Source: Saprospirales bacterium (GTDB taxonomy: Bacteria > Bacteroidota > Bacteroidia > Chitinophagales > Saprospiraceae). From it: a stretch of DNA of 50,458 bases. Shown in pieces: positions 18,404 to 26,953 of the stretch (within the stretch, counting starts at the first letter, position 1; every line of letters begins with the position of its first letter). The DNA lies in the NCBI GenBank assembly GCA_007693915.1, contig RECS01000130.1, positions 1 through 50,458 of the forward strand, in the 5' to 3' direction. The notes under the pieces are model-generated. The model had not been told where the DNA came from and did no database searches. It saw only the letters and a program-made list of their open reading frames with translations. Position numbers and translations under genes: made by a program.

Positions 18404-20635
18404 TTATTGTTTTAAAGTGGATTCAATAGATTTTTTATAAATATCTTTATACGTTTTTATGTCCCCAAAATCCTGTTCATCAATTTTAATTTTGCCGGAG
18501 CTAACAGTCCCTAAAACATGGTATTTTATTAATTTATTGTCTAAAGTTTCAAGAACAGATTCCAATAAATGACCGGCTACTGAAACCACCGCTCTAGACT
18601 GACTTTCTCCAAATAAAAAAGCATCTTTTCTAATTAGAGAATCTGAAGAAATTTTAAAACCCATATTGCCCGGGATTCCCGACTCAACTAATGTACAGAA
18701 TAAACCACCTTCAGATACATCGTGTGCAGATTGAAGTAATCTTTTGTTTATTAAGGAGCTTAATACATCGTGGAGTAGACTCTCCGTTTCCAATTCAAAA
18801 TGAGGACACGGACTATTTTTGATGCCCTTAATGTGTTGAAGGTATTCCGAGCAACCAATATCGTTTCTACTTTCCCCAAGTAAGATTATGGTATCGCCCT
18901 CCTCTTTAAAATCTAAAGTCATGATTTTAGAAGGGTCATCAATTAAACCTATCATACCAATTGTTGGTGTCGGTTGTACGGGTTCAGTTTTATTTTTAAA
19001 TACAGATTGATTGTAAAAACTGACATTGCCACCTGTAACAGGTGTGCCGAAGTGGTTGCAAGCATTTCCCATTCCCTTGATGGCATAAACAAACTGATAA
19101 TAAACCTCGGGGTTATAGGGATTTCCGAAGTTCAGACAATTGGTAATTGCCAAAGGCTTAGCACCTGTGCAAACCAGGTTTCTTGCCGCCTCACTAACCG
19201 CAATCATACCACCCTTAAATGGATCCGCATATACATAAGATGAGTTACAATCAGAGGTCGCTGCTATGGATTTATTCGTTCCTTTTATTCGGATTATTGC
19301 AGAATCACAATTCCTGTTTGTTGTTAATGTATTGGTCCGTACCGTTGAATCATATTGTTCAAAAATCCACCGTTTTGAAGCTATGGTTGGTAAACTTACT
19401 AATCGCTTAGCTGTCTCAACCAGGTTCTCAGGTATTTCTATATCCTCTATTTTAAAATCCTCTATTTTTTTAAAATAAGTAGGTGTAGTGTACTCCCGAT
19501 CATAGACTGGAGCTCCTCCTCCGAGAACTAAAGAATCTGCAGGTACATGTGCTACCAATTCTCCGTTCATAAAATATTCCAACATGCCAGTATCAGTGAC
19601 CTCACCTATTTGTACGCATTCTAGATCCCATTTTTTATAGACCTTTAGTAATTCTTTTTCTTTCCCTTTTTGAGCTATTATTAGCATTCTTTCCTGACTC
19701 TCTGATAATAGAATTTCGAAGGGTTTCATATTGCTTTGTCTGAGTGGCACTTTATCCAGATATATAATCATCCCCGTTTTACTTTTGGCTGCCATTTCAG
19801 ATGTAGAGCAAGTGATTCCGGCTGCTCCCATATCCTGCATACCCAATACTGCACCTGTTTGTAGTACTTCCAGACTTGCCTCCAATAAGAGTTTCTCCTG
19901 AAAAGGGTCACCCACCTGAACAGATGGCAAGTCTTCCGCAGAATCTTCAGTTAGGTCAGCTGATGCAAAAGTAGCACCGTGAATACCATCTTTACCGGTT
20001 GCTGAACCAACAATAAATACCGGGTTGCCGGGACCAGGAGCAACTGCTGATGCAGTTTCCCCATGCTTTACAATTCCAATGGACATAGCGTTGACCAAAA
20101 TATTTTGCTGATAAGAGGGATGAAAATAAACCTCACCCCCTATAGTGGGCACACCTAGGCAGTTTCCGTAATCTCCTATTCCACTAACCACACCCTTGAG
20201 CAAATGCTTGGTCCTTGGGGTATCTAGTGTTCCAAATCGCAATGAATTCAAAGCAGCTATAGGACGTGCACCCATGGTGAAAATATCTCTGTGGATTCCC
20301 CCGACTCCTGTTGCAGCCCCCTGATAAGGTTCTATTGCTGAAGGGTGATTGTGCGATTCCATTTTGAAAGCACAAGCAAGCCCATCGCCAATGTCGACTA
20401 GACCTGCGTTTTCTTCACCGGCTTCCACCAGTAGACTACCTCCTTTTCTGGGTAGAGTTTTGATCCATTTGATGGAATTTTTATAAGAACAGTGTTCTGA
20501 CCACATGACTGAATAAACACTCAGTTCTGTGAAATTGGGTTTTCTTCCTAAATAATCAACAATTTTGTCGTATTCTTCAGGTAGTATTCCCAATTTTTCT
20601 GCTACGGATAAGTCTGGTATTAATTCACTGCTCAT
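18404..20635 (-). CDS. purL: Phosphoribosylformylglycinamidine synthase II (small PurL)
   Basis: PurL is the ATP-dependent FGAM synthetase of purine biosynthesis. At 743 residues it is the small form, which lacks a glutaminase domain and works with separate PurQ and PurS; neither is in the window. Visible signatures are [12 protein letters not shown] near the N-terminus, [26 protein letters not shown] (quoted in part as [14 protein letters not shown]), [11 protein letters not shown] and the second-half repeat [19 protein letters not shown] (read as [11 protein letters not shown]). ATG start. A -7-like box (TATCTTTG, minus strand) lies 34 bp upstream. A TlpA-like gene follows at 6 bp. Confidence 0.97.
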   Translation of the reverse strand: MSSELIPDLSVAEKLGILPEEYDKIVDYLGRKPNFTELSVYSVMWSEHCSYKNSIKWIKTLPRKGGSLLVEAGEENAGLVDIGDGLACAFKMESHNHPSAIEPYQGAATGVGGIHRDIFTMGARPIAALNSLRFGTLDTPRTKHLLKGVVSGIGDYGNCLGVPTIGGEVYFHPSYQQNILVNAMSIGIVKHGETASAVAPGPGNPVFIVGSATGKDGIHGATFASADLTEDSAEDLPSVQVGDPFQEKLLLEASLEVLQTGAVLGMQDMGAAGITCSTSEMAAKSKTGMIIYLDKVPLRQSNMKPFEILLSESQERMLIIAQKGKEKELLKVYKKWDLECVQIGEVTDTGMLEYFMNGELVAHVPADSLVLGGGAPVYDREYTTPTYFKKIEDFKIEDIEIPENLVETAKRLVSLPTIASKRWIFEQYDSTVRTNTLTTNRNCDSAIIRIKGTNKSIAATSDCNSSYVYADPFKGGMIAVSEAARNLVCTGAKPLAITNCLNFGNPYNPEVYYQFVYAIKGMGNACNHFGTPVTGGNVSFYNQSVFKNKTEPVQPTPTIGMIGLIDDPSKIMTLDFKEEGDTIILLGESRNDIGCSEYLQHIKGIKNSPCPHFELETESLLHDVLSSLINKRLLQSAHDVSEGGLFCTLVESGIPGNMGFKISSDSLIRKDAFLFGESQSRAVVSVAGHLLESVLETLDNKLIKYHVLGTVSSGKIKIDEQDFGDIKTYKDIYKKSIESTLKQ

Positions 20636-20668
20636 GAGTTTATTTTCTATTTTTATATAATGGGTGCA

Positions 20669-20676
20669 AAGATAAA
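20669..20676 (-). promoter_or_regulatory. -7 box upstream of purL
   Basis: On the minus strand this reads TATCTTTG, an exact match to the Bacteroidota -7 consensus TAnnTTTG, about 34 bp upstream of the purL ATG. The implied untranslated leader is about 25 nt. No clear -33 TTG is seen at the usual distance. I see no purine riboswitch in the leader. Confidence 0.35.
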
Positions 20677-20838
20677 AAAAGATGTTCTAGGATGGTATTG
20701 AGTTTGGAAAGTTTATAATTGAAGTTCACGGACGTGCTAATCTACTCAATAGAATGGAGATAAAGATTAGATAAAAAAAAATGATCTTAAAATTTAAACT
20801 TAGCTTTATTAAAAATTAACATTGGGATAATATTTGAT

Positions 20839-20846
20839 TACCTTTG
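20839..20846 (+). promoter_or_regulatory. -7 box upstream of the HlyD-like/VTC operon
   Basis: TACCTTTG matches TAnnTTTG and lies about 70 bp before the HlyD-like start. The nearest TTG upstream (20822) is only 14 bp away, shorter than the usual spacing, so the call rests on the -7 element alone. Confidence 0.35.
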
Positions 20847-20860
20847 TCATTTAGTAATTC

Positions 20861-20923
20861 ATGAAAGTCACTACAGGCTGTAAATACTCAAGTACCGCTA
20901 AACTTGCTAAAGTAAAATGTTGA
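20861..20923 (+). CDS. Possible 20-residue leader ORF
   Basis: An ATG at 20861, about 8 nt after the transcription start implied by the TACCTTTG box, opens a 20-codon frame (MKVTTGCKYSSTAKLAKVKC). Its stop overlaps the start of the HlyD-like gene in the sequence ATGTTGA. That geometry allows translational coupling. The peptide has three or more Lys and two Cys but no attenuator-like codon run. It may simply be chance. Confidence 0.25.
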   Translation: MKVTTGCKYSSTAKLAKVKC

Positions 20924-21990
20924 AAAGGAAAAAGTACACCTTTATTTTAATGTTTTTTGTCATCGCCATGTTTGCCGCTTCTTTTTTGCCGGTTGATGTT
21001 CCTTATTCCATTACAACTCGTGCGATTGTGCAACCTAGTCAAAGTTGGGAGTTAACTAGACTGCCTGATGGTAGTTTGTCTTCATTAGTTAGAAATGAAC
21101 TCAGCGGTTCTATTGAATCCTATGGTGTTACTGAATTCAGACGGGGGGACGTAGTTAGTTTTCAAATCAATCAGGATCTATTTACTAAAAAATATATCAA
21201 TGCCGGTGATACGGTTGGATTTCTATACAGTAATGATGAACAAATGCGATTGGCCGAGTTAAAAGGTGAGGTGGAAGTGATTGAAGCAGAGATAAATTAT
21301 TACCTTGCCGGCGAGAAAGAAACCTATTTGCAATCTGTCAGAAAGGAAATCAATCTTGCTCAGGAGGCATTAAATAAAGCTGAAATTGTTTACCAGCGTT
21401 CACGGCGCATGATGACCGATACTTTGGTTTCTATTGAAGAATATGAACTGGATCGGCATGAACTTGAAGCAAGAAAAATAGCTCTTGAACTTGCTAAATC
21501 TAGGTTAAATGTTGCCCTTTCTGGAGATAAACCCGAAAGAATTCTTTGGTTAGAAACTAGAAAAAAGGCCCTTTCTTCACAGATTGCCCAGCTTATAAAC
21601 AGAATGGAGAAGTTGACAATGTTGTCTCCAATGGATGGGAAAATTGTTCTTGATCGAAATTATATCTCAAGGGATGTTCTTTTAAGAGTTGTTGATACTA
21701 CGAGCTTTGTTGGAATTGCTCCTGTTCTGATCAGAGATTTAAAGTACTTAGAAATTGGAAGTAAAGTTGAATTGAGATCTTCTTCTAATGGTCAGAGACT
21801 TTTGGGAGAAGTGATGGACTTTAATAATGTAGCTGAAATACTTAACGGAGAGGTTGTCGTTTATCTGACGTTTTTGATGAAAAATGAAGATATAGATATT
21901 ATTCCCGGAAGTATGATTGAGGTAGATATTACCGGTGTGCCACTGAATCCACAACAGTTTGCAGCAAGATTAATGCGATCACCAATTTAA
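20917..21990 (+). CDS. HlyD-like membrane-fusion protein
   Basis: This is an inner-membrane-anchored periplasmic adaptor of the HlyD/biotinyl-lipoyl type. It has one transmembrane helix near residues 8-24, an N-terminal beta half, a long helical hairpin/coiled coil (about 110-225, rich in Glu, Lys and Leu; EEYELDRHELEARKIALELA), a lipoyl-type return strand (MLSPMDGKIVLDRNYIS) and a C-terminal beta barrel. The usual adaptors work with an ABC, RND or MFS exporter and an outer-membrane factor, and none of these is adjacent. Instead it is followed after 4 bp by a VTC-type polymerase and then by a DUF4956 membrane protein. Its role may be to organise that module in the envelope (inference). Confidence 0.8.
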   Translation: MLKRKKYTFILMFFVIAMFAASFLPVDVPYSITTRAIVQPSQSWELTRLPDGSLSSLVRNELSGSIESYGVTEFRRGDVVSFQINQDLFTKKYINAGDTVGFLYSNDEQMRLAELKGEVEVIEAEINYYLAGEKETYLQSVRKEINLAQEALNKAEIVYQRSRRMMTDTLVSIEEYELDRHELEARKIALELAKSRLNVALSGDKPERILWLETRKKALSSQIAQLINRMEKLTMLSPMDGKIVLDRNYISRDVLLRVVDTTSFVGIAPVLIRDLKYLEIGSKVELRSSSNGQRLLGEVMDFNNVAEILNGEVVVYLTFLMKNEDIDIIPGSMIEVDITGVPLNPQQFAARLMRSPI

Positions 21991-21994
21991 TTTC

Positions 21995-22720
21995 ATGAAG
22001 TTAAGGTACGAAAGAAAATATCTTGTTCCCAATAATAGGCTAAATGAGCTGAGAAATGCAATAAAGCCCTTCGTTAGACCTGATATTTATGCCGGGACAA
22101 CCGATAATCATCCGCAATATACCGTGAGAAGTATTTATTTTGACAGCGCTCACAGACATGCTGTTTTTGAAAAAATAGAAGGTTTGCGTGACAGGAAAAA
22201 GCTTAGGATACGTGGCTACGATAAATTAAAAGAGGACAGTTTGGTCTTTACTGAAATAAAAAGGAAAATATCAAACCGAATTTGTAAAAACAGGGCTCCC
22301 TTTTTATATAAAAACATCGCTAATGTTCTGGAGACTGGAAATTATGAACCCTTTCTCCTCAAAAATACTCAACAAACGCGTGACGATGCGGCAAGATTTC
22401 TCTACAATCAAAAACGATTTCATATGGAACCGGTAAATTTGATTGTTTATAACAGGGAACCTTATCATGGAAAATTTTGCTCCGATACCAGAATTACCTT
22501 TGACAAGGATATCCGGTCAAGAATTTATCCTCAGATTCATGAACTGTACGACGATGTTGATTTTGTTTATCCCTGGGCTGGACATTTTATTATGGAAATA
22601 AAATATTATGATGCTCCTATGCCTTCATGGGCAAAGTCAATAGTGTGGGAATTTGATTTAAAAGCGGAGGCCTTATCAAAATACGTAGAAGGGGTTCTTT
22701 GCCACCCACTTGTTTATTAA
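21995..22720 (+). CDS. VTC-domain polyphosphate polymerase-like protein
   Basis: This is a member of the CYTH/TTM-like VTC domain family; the yeast Vtc4 catalytic domain makes polyphosphate from ATP. The tunnel signature is visible: RYERKYLVP at the N-terminus, YTVRSIYFDS, LRIRGYD, EIKRKI (the characteristic ExKxK-like strand), NLIVYNREPY and, near the end, HFIMEIKYYDAPMP with the late acidic metal-binding strand. At 241 residues it is a bare catalytic domain with no SPX domain and no membrane helices. The neighbouring DUF4956 protein probably supplies the membrane part. Whether it truly makes polyphosphate is not shown by sequence. Confidence 0.88.
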   Translation: MKLRYERKYLVPNNRLNELRNAIKPFVRPDIYAGTTDNHPQYTVRSIYFDSAHRHAVFEKIEGLRDRKKLRIRGYDKLKEDSLVFTEIKRKISNRICKNRAPFLYKNIANVLETGNYEPFLLKNTQQTRDDAARFLYNQKRFHMEPVNLIVYNREPYHGKFCSDTRITFDKDIRSRIYPQIHELYDDVDFVYPWAGHFIMEIKYYDAPMPSWAKSIVWEFDLKAEALSKYVEGVLCHPLVY

Positions 22721-22737
22721 TGATGCAAATAATATAG

Positions 22738-23412
22738 ATGCAGGAACAACTTGACACAATATTTATTTTTCGAATAACACCCGCTGAAGCTTTGACTAAT
22801 CTTGCTGTGGCTTTAGTATGTGGGGTATTGATCAGTTTATTCTATCGAGCTACCTATAAAGGGGTCAGCTATTCCTCTCATTATGTCATTTCTGTAATTA
22901 TGCTGGCGATGATAACTGCATTGGTGATAATGGTCATTGGAAACAATCTGGCACGGGCGTTTGGATTGGTAGGTGCTATGTCTATCATTCGCTTTAGAAC
23001 AGCCGTAAAGGATACGCAGGATATTATGTACATTTTCTTTTCCCTTGCAGCTGGTCTTGCTTGTGGTGCCGGAATGTATGCTATAGCCATAACTAGTACA
23101 CTATTTATTGGTTTCTCGTTGATGATAGCAACTGCTGTTTATGCTGAAAATCCAGCCAAAAGAGAGTATTTGCTTCAAATAGTTCATTTAGGCACCAAAC
23201 CACAAAAAGGTATATTTGAACCCATCCTTGATAAATATCTGTCCAAATACAATTTAGTCAATGTAAAAACCCTTAGGGATGACAGAGGTGAAATAATGGA
23301 GTTTTCCTATTATGTGATGTTAAAGAGTGAAAAAATGTCCTCCCGCCTTTTGTCTGATCTGAAGGATCTTGAAATGGTCGATAAGGTAAACCTCTTCTTT
23401 GATGAGGAATAG
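22738..23412 (+). CDS. DUF4956 membrane protein
   Basis: This is an integral membrane protein with about four helices in residues 15-135 (LTNLAVALVCGVLISLFY, VISVIMLAMITALVIMVI, FFSLAAGLACGAGMYAIA and the next). It contains the family block FGLVGAMSIIRFRTAVKDTQD in the first loop (quoted in part as GAMSIIRFRTAVKD). The soluble C-terminal domain (about 140-224) is ferredoxin-like in pattern. DUF4956 genes commonly sit beside VTC-domain genes, as here (17 bp gap). It may form the membrane channel or anchor for the product of the polymerase; that is inference. A MgtC-like fold is an alternative description of the membrane half. Confidence 0.85.
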   Translation: MQEQLDTIFIFRITPAEALTNLAVALVCGVLISLFYRATYKGVSYSSHYVISVIMLAMITALVIMVIGNNLARAFGLVGAMSIIRFRTAVKDTQDIMYIFFSLAAGLACGAGMYAIAITSTLFIGFSLMIATAVYAENPAKREYLLQIVHLGTKPQKGIFEPILDKYLSKYNLVNVKTLRDDRGEIMEFSYYVMLKSEKMSSRLLSDLKDLEMVDKVNLFFDEE

Positions 23413-23508
23413 GTTTTATAAATGGATAAAGTATTATGGATGATTGATAATGCGATGTGATATAAGGGGTTGAACCAATCGACCTTTACCGTGACAACAG
23501 TCAACCGT

Positions 23509-24180
23509 CTATTTTTTAGCATTTAACTGTACGCTAATGTTTTTGGCGACTTTACTAGATAGCGTTTGTTTATTCCCATTTCTGGTTTTAATCATGAGGG
23601 TGTTGTCAAAGTCAAACTTTTTCATCACACTTAATTCTTTACCCAATACCAGACCGATATCCTCCAGAAAAAGTAAAAACTCAGTATCTGTATTTCTTAC
23701 GCCAACGATTACGCCCCACTCATTTAAACCGAGATTGGAAAGTGGTAGTTGATTCCTTACAGTAATGACACCTCGCCTATCTGGGATGGGGTCTCCATGG
23801 GGATCGAATTTAGGAAAGCCCAAATGTTCCTCTAATCGATCTACCAATTCTTCCGACTGAATATGCTCCAATTGTTCAGCTAAGTCGTGAACTTCTTCCC
23901 AACCGAAATTTAATTTTTCAAGAAGAAAGACTTCCCATATTCTATGTTTTCTGACTAATTGAGTTGCACTTTCAAGACCCAAACTAGTAAGGTTAACCCC
24001 TTTGTATTTTTCATAGCGGATCAAATTTTTCTCCGCCAGTCTTTTGAGCATGTCTGTAACAGAAGCAGCACTAGTTTCTACAATTTCAGAAATTTCCTTG
24101 GTAGATACAGTTCCTTTTCGCTTTTCAGATATTTTGAAAATGGCTTTAAGGTAATTTTCTTCGGCAGTGCTGAGTAACAT
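23509..24180 (-). CDS. DtxR/MntR-family metal-dependent repressor
   Basis: This is an iron- or manganese-sensing transcription factor. The N-terminal winged helix-turn-helix reads EENYLKAIFKISEKRKGTVS (residues about 7-26), followed by VETSAASVTDMLKRLAEKNL as recognition helix region. The metal-binding/dimerisation domain holds the expected ligands in RKHRIWEVFL, EVHDLAEQLEHI and DPHGDPIP. A C-terminal SH3-like FeoA domain (about 145-223) makes it longer than MntR. It follows yajC after 23 bp on the same strand, and its regulated genes are not evident here. The choice between Mn and Fe cannot be made confidently. Confidence 0.93.
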   Translation of the reverse strand: MLLSTAEENYLKAIFKISEKRKGTVSTKEISEIVETSAASVTDMLKRLAEKNLIRYEKYKGVNLTSLGLESATQLVRKHRIWEVFLLEKLNFGWEEVHDLAEQLEHIQSEELVDRLEEHLGFPKFDPHGDPIPDRRGVITVRNQLPLSNLGLNEWGVIVGVRNTDTEFLLFLEDIGLVLGKELSVMKKFDFDNTLMIKTRNGNKQTLSSKVAKNISVQLNAKK

Positions 24181-24203
24181 AAAATGAATTTTTACTTCAG
24201 GAA

Positions 24204-24521
24204 TTAATCTTCCTTGTTTTCTGCCCCTAAGAGATCGGTCATTTCTTTTGACACAGAAGCTTTTGCTACTCTTAGATAAGTTTTGGTGTCTACCTGTATT
24301 TGAACAAAATCATCTTCCATCTTGGTTATCTTTCCAACGATACCGCTGGAAAGCACAACCTCGTCTCCTTTGTCCATAGCCTTGACGAAATTACTTTGTT
24401 CCTTATTTTTTTTCGCCTGTGGTCTAATCATAAAGAAGTAGATAACAACAAACATTAGGATAATAGGCCACATCCCTATGAGGCTTCCTGCGCCTCCTTC
24501 CAAAAAAAACAATAGGTTCAT
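24204..24521 (-). CDS. yajC: Preprotein translocase subunit YajC
   Basis: YajC is a small accessory protein of the Sec translocon (SecDF-YajC). It has one N-terminal transmembrane helix (GMWPIILMFVVIYFFMIRPQ) followed by the classic RPQAKKNKEQ basic stretch and a KMEDDFVQIQVD strand region. Its length of 105 residues is typical. It lies 33 bp after the DUF1573 gene, a common order in Bacteroidota, and upstream of the DtxR-type gene. Confidence 0.95.
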   Translation of the reverse strand: MNLLFFLEGGAGSLIGMWPIILMFVVIYFFMIRPQAKKNKEQSNFVKAMDKGDEVVLSSGIVGKITKMEDDFVQIQVDTKTYLRVAKASVSKEMTDLLGAENKED

Positions 24522-24554
24522 ATATAAATATTTAAACTTTTGATAATAAAAGGC

Positions 24555-25049
24555 TTATCCGTGCAACTCGCCTTTTGGTTCAACGTACCCACGCAACCGG
24601 AGCACGGTTCTGCCGGGATATGTATTTGCAAAGATAGTAATTGGACGATCCTGAAGGTAATTTTTGTTAGCTGTATTGAATCGAACTTTTATTTCACCAC
24701 CATCACCGGGCATTACTGGATCACCTGGATATGAGGGTACCGTACAACCACATGTCGTACGTACATCTGTAATCCAAAGAGGAGTTTTTCCCGTATTTAT
24801 GAAAACAAACGTTTCTTCAATTATAGTCCCTTCGTAAACAGTGTCAAAGAAAATAACTTCTCTTTCAAAAGTCAAAATAGGAACATTAGTCGTATCCTTG
24901 TCCCCTCTTAGAGTAGCAGGGTTTCTGATAAGATCACTTACACTTGGGCCTTCAATTGCTTCAAAATCACGATCGGACTCATTTTCTCCACAAGAAATAA
25001 TAACCATAGAAATGACAACTACTAGCAAGATCCTCAGTTTAAAATACAT
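24555..25049 (-). CDS. DUF1573 lipoprotein
   Basis: This is a periplasm-facing lipoprotein with an Ig-like DUF1573 domain; the function of the family is unknown. The lipobox is SMVIISCGEN near residue 20. The core motif FVFINTGKTPLWITDV is followed by TTCGCTVPSYP, the cysteine-containing turn typical of the family, and PGDGGEIKVRF. The frame reaches up to 25100, but the ATG at 25049 directly opens the signal peptide and is preferred (164 residues). A TACTTTTG -7-like box (minus strand) at 25080-25087 supports this start. It begins a DUF1573-yajC-DtxR run. Confidence 0.9.
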   Translation of the reverse strand: MYFKLRILLVVVISMVIISCGENESDRDFEAIEGPSVSDLIRNPATLRGDKDTTNVPILTFEREVIFFDTVYEGTIIEETFVFINTGKTPLWITDVRTTCGCTVPSYPGDPVMPGDGGEIKVRFNTANKNYLQDRPITIFANTYPGRTVLRLRGYVEPKGELHG

Positions 25050-25079
25050 ATATTGGCATTCATTTTTGAAAAATGTGCT

Positions 25080-25087
25080 CAAAAGTA
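25080..25087 (-). promoter_or_regulatory. -7 box upstream of DUF1573-yajC
   Basis: The minus strand reads TACTTTTG, matching TAnnTTTG, about 30 bp before the preferred ATG at 25049. It lies inside the upstream extension of the longer frame, which argues for the shorter start. No -33 element is seen at normal spacing. Confidence 0.3.
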
Positions 25088-25162
25088 ATGACATTTTCAT
25101 TTAATGTTAATAATATTGTAACAATTTTGATAACGTTAACCTGTTGAATATAGGTATTAATT

Positions 25163-25666
25163 ATGATAGAAAATCGAATTTATTTAGTGGGGTTTATGGG
25201 TGCAGGTAAAACTACTCTTGGTAGACAACTTGCAAAAGAGTTTAAATGGAAGTTTCATGATACAGATGAAATTATTTCAAGAGATTATGGATCAATTTCC
25301 TCTATATTTGATTCTAAAGGGGAAGATCATTTTAGGCAATTAGAACGAACAGTAGTCCGCTCGCTTTTGGAGCCTCCTTTTGTTATGGCAACAGGGGGCG
25401 GAACGGCTTGCTTCCATGATAATATCCATTTTATGAAGGGAATGGGCTTAGTCATCTGGTTAAAAATTTCAGAAGAATTACTCCTTTATCGACTAAAAAA
25501 AGATCCCAATATACTTCAACGCCCAAAGGTCAAGACCATGGAAAAGAAAGACCTTTTAGAACTGTACCAACAGAGATTAGAGTATTATGAGGAGGCGCAC
25601 ATTATCCACGATGCAATGGATCAAACTGATTCGCTTATTTCCAAAATAAAGAAATTCAAGCGTTAG
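25163..25666 (+). CDS. aroK: Shikimate kinase
   Basis: This enzyme phosphorylates shikimate with ATP in the aromatic amino acid pathway. The P-loop is GFMGAGKTTLGR, the shikimate-binding Asp is in HDTDEII, the Arg in HFRQLER, the glycine triad is MATGGGTACF and the lid Arg lies in LQRPK. Its length of 167 residues is normal. ATG start. It is divergent from the DUF1573 operon and followed by a 140-bp spacer. No other shikimate-pathway gene is adjacent, though kdsA, a related aldolase-type synthase, lies two genes on. Confidence 0.95.
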   Translation: MIENRIYLVGFMGAGKTTLGRQLAKEFKWKFHDTDEIISRDYGSISSIFDSKGEDHFRQLERTVVRSLLEPPFVMATGGGTACFHDNIHFMKGMGLVIWLKISEELLLYRLKKDPNILQRPKVKTMEKKDLLELYQQRLEYYEEAHIIHDAMDQTDSLISKIKKFKR

Positions 25667-25809
25667 ACTTAGAACATATTCTACATTTGTTTTTCCAGCT
25701 TAAACTGATGGACTTTACGACTCTTCATCTCATACTTAAGTTGTATCTTTGAAGTTACTTACTAAACCTATTTTGAAAGAGATCATTTTGAATTCCAATT
25801 AAAGATAAT

Positions 25810-26949
25810 TTGAAAGAACCCGGCAAGGAAATAATCGCACACTACCTTATAAAGGCACTTCTGGAAAATGGATTTGTCCTGCTTCCAGGTAGTGGCGTGT
25901 TGTACTTGCAAAGATATCCTGCGAGAATTGTTAATCAAACTGAAAGTATTGTTCCACCCGGATATACTGTTGATTTTGTTCCCTCTACTTATGTTGCAGA
26001 TTATTTTCTATCTTATTATATTGCAGAGAATACGAAAACCAGTTTTCATTTTTGGAATGATAAATTAAAGTCACTTGGAGAGGAGATCAATAATCTAAAA
26101 ACGGGAGAGCAATATAATTTAGGTGGATTAGGCTTTTTTAAAAAGGATGATTCTGGGAGTCTTCAGTACGAATCCAATGGTCTAAATGGTCTAATGGGAT
26201 GCAATACACTTGAGGTTTTGTCTTGCAAGCCTATTCCACTGCATTACAAAAAGGAAAAATTTGTTTCTAAGGAAGAGATACCCACAGTCGAACCTTCTCC
26301 TATTAGTGAAAAAATTGTAACAAAAAAGAAAAAAGGTAGATTGGGCTTATTTGGATGGTTTTTAATTATTCTTGCTGCTGTTTTGTTTTCCTCATTGATT
26401 TATGATAGGTGTAATCATGTATTGGTTGATGAAAATATTGCCCCACCACCTCATATTGATCAGGATAGATTTAATAAACCTCCTGATAAACTTTATGTAG
26501 ATTCGTTTCAAAAGGAGGATTCAAATTCATTAGATGAAGACTACCGTATGTCAGAAGGAGATTACCCACTAGATAATAAAGATTACCCTGAAGACTATTT
26601 TGATTCTGATACTTTTTATGAAGAAGGAATTGACAATGAATTATTTGAAGAGGAATCAAAGCGTTTGGAAGAAGTTGAAGAAACTGAAGAAGTTGAAGAA
26701 ATTGAGATGGATTACCTTGTGGTTAGTGGTCGTTGCATAATTGTAACAGGTTCTTTTTCTAATCAGAACAATATTAATAATCAAAGTCAACTTCTTGAGA
26801 ATCTCGGTTATTCTGTTTATACTGAAAATATAGGGAGTCTAACCAGAGTTGGGGTATTAATCGATTGTAACCATGATGTTCTGTATAGTGAGTTGGATTA
26901 CTTGCGAACCAATGTCGAAGTGGCATCCTGGATAATGGAAAATAATTAA
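25810..26949 (+). CDS. HU-CCDC81 and SPOR domain membrane protein
   Basis: The N-terminus (about 1-80; IIAHYLIKALLENGFVLLPG) matches the prokaryotic CCDC81-type HU-like domain. A single transmembrane helix follows at about 180-200 (GLFGWFLIILAAVLFSSLIY). A very acidic, low-complexity linker (about 205-310, many Glu and Asp) leads to a C-terminal SPOR domain (about 312-379; IIVTGSFSNQNNINNQSQLL), which in other proteins binds denuded septal peptidoglycan. Topology would place the HU-like domain in the cytoplasm and SPOR in the periplasm, so a role near cell division or chromosome-wall contact is inferred. The start is TTG: an in-frame stop at 25789-25791 and no upstream ATG leave it as the best choice. 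kdsA begins 5 bp after the stop. Confidence 0.8.
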   Translation: MKEPGKEIIAHYLIKALLENGFVLLPGSGVLYLQRYPARIVNQTESIVPPGYTVDFVPSTYVADYFLSYYIAENTKTSFHFWNDKLKSLGEEINNLKTGEQYNLGGLGFFKKDDSGSLQYESNGLNGLMGCNTLEVLSCKPIPLHYKKEKFVSKEEIPTVEPSPISEKIVTKKKKGRLGLFGWFLIILAAVLFSSLIYDRCNHVLVDENIAPPPHIDQDRFNKPPDKLYVDSFQKEDSNSLDEDYRMSEGDYPLDNKDYPEDYFDSDTFYEEGIDNELFEEESKRLEEVEETEEVEEIEMDYLVVSGRCIIVTGSFSNQNNINNQSQLLENLGYSVYTENIGSLTRVGVLIDCNHDVLYSELDYLRTNVEVASWIMENN

Positions 26950-26953
26950 TCAA

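Noticed and set aside
23413-23508. Bidirectional terminator between DUF4956 and the DtxR-type gene
   Set aside because: Only short inverted pieces (GGTTGAACC) occur and no adjoining T-tract follows the stem.
25739-25809. A small RNA or tRNA upstream of the HU-SPOR gene
   Set aside because: No cloverleaf, T-loop (GTTCGA-like) or terminator hairpin could be found.
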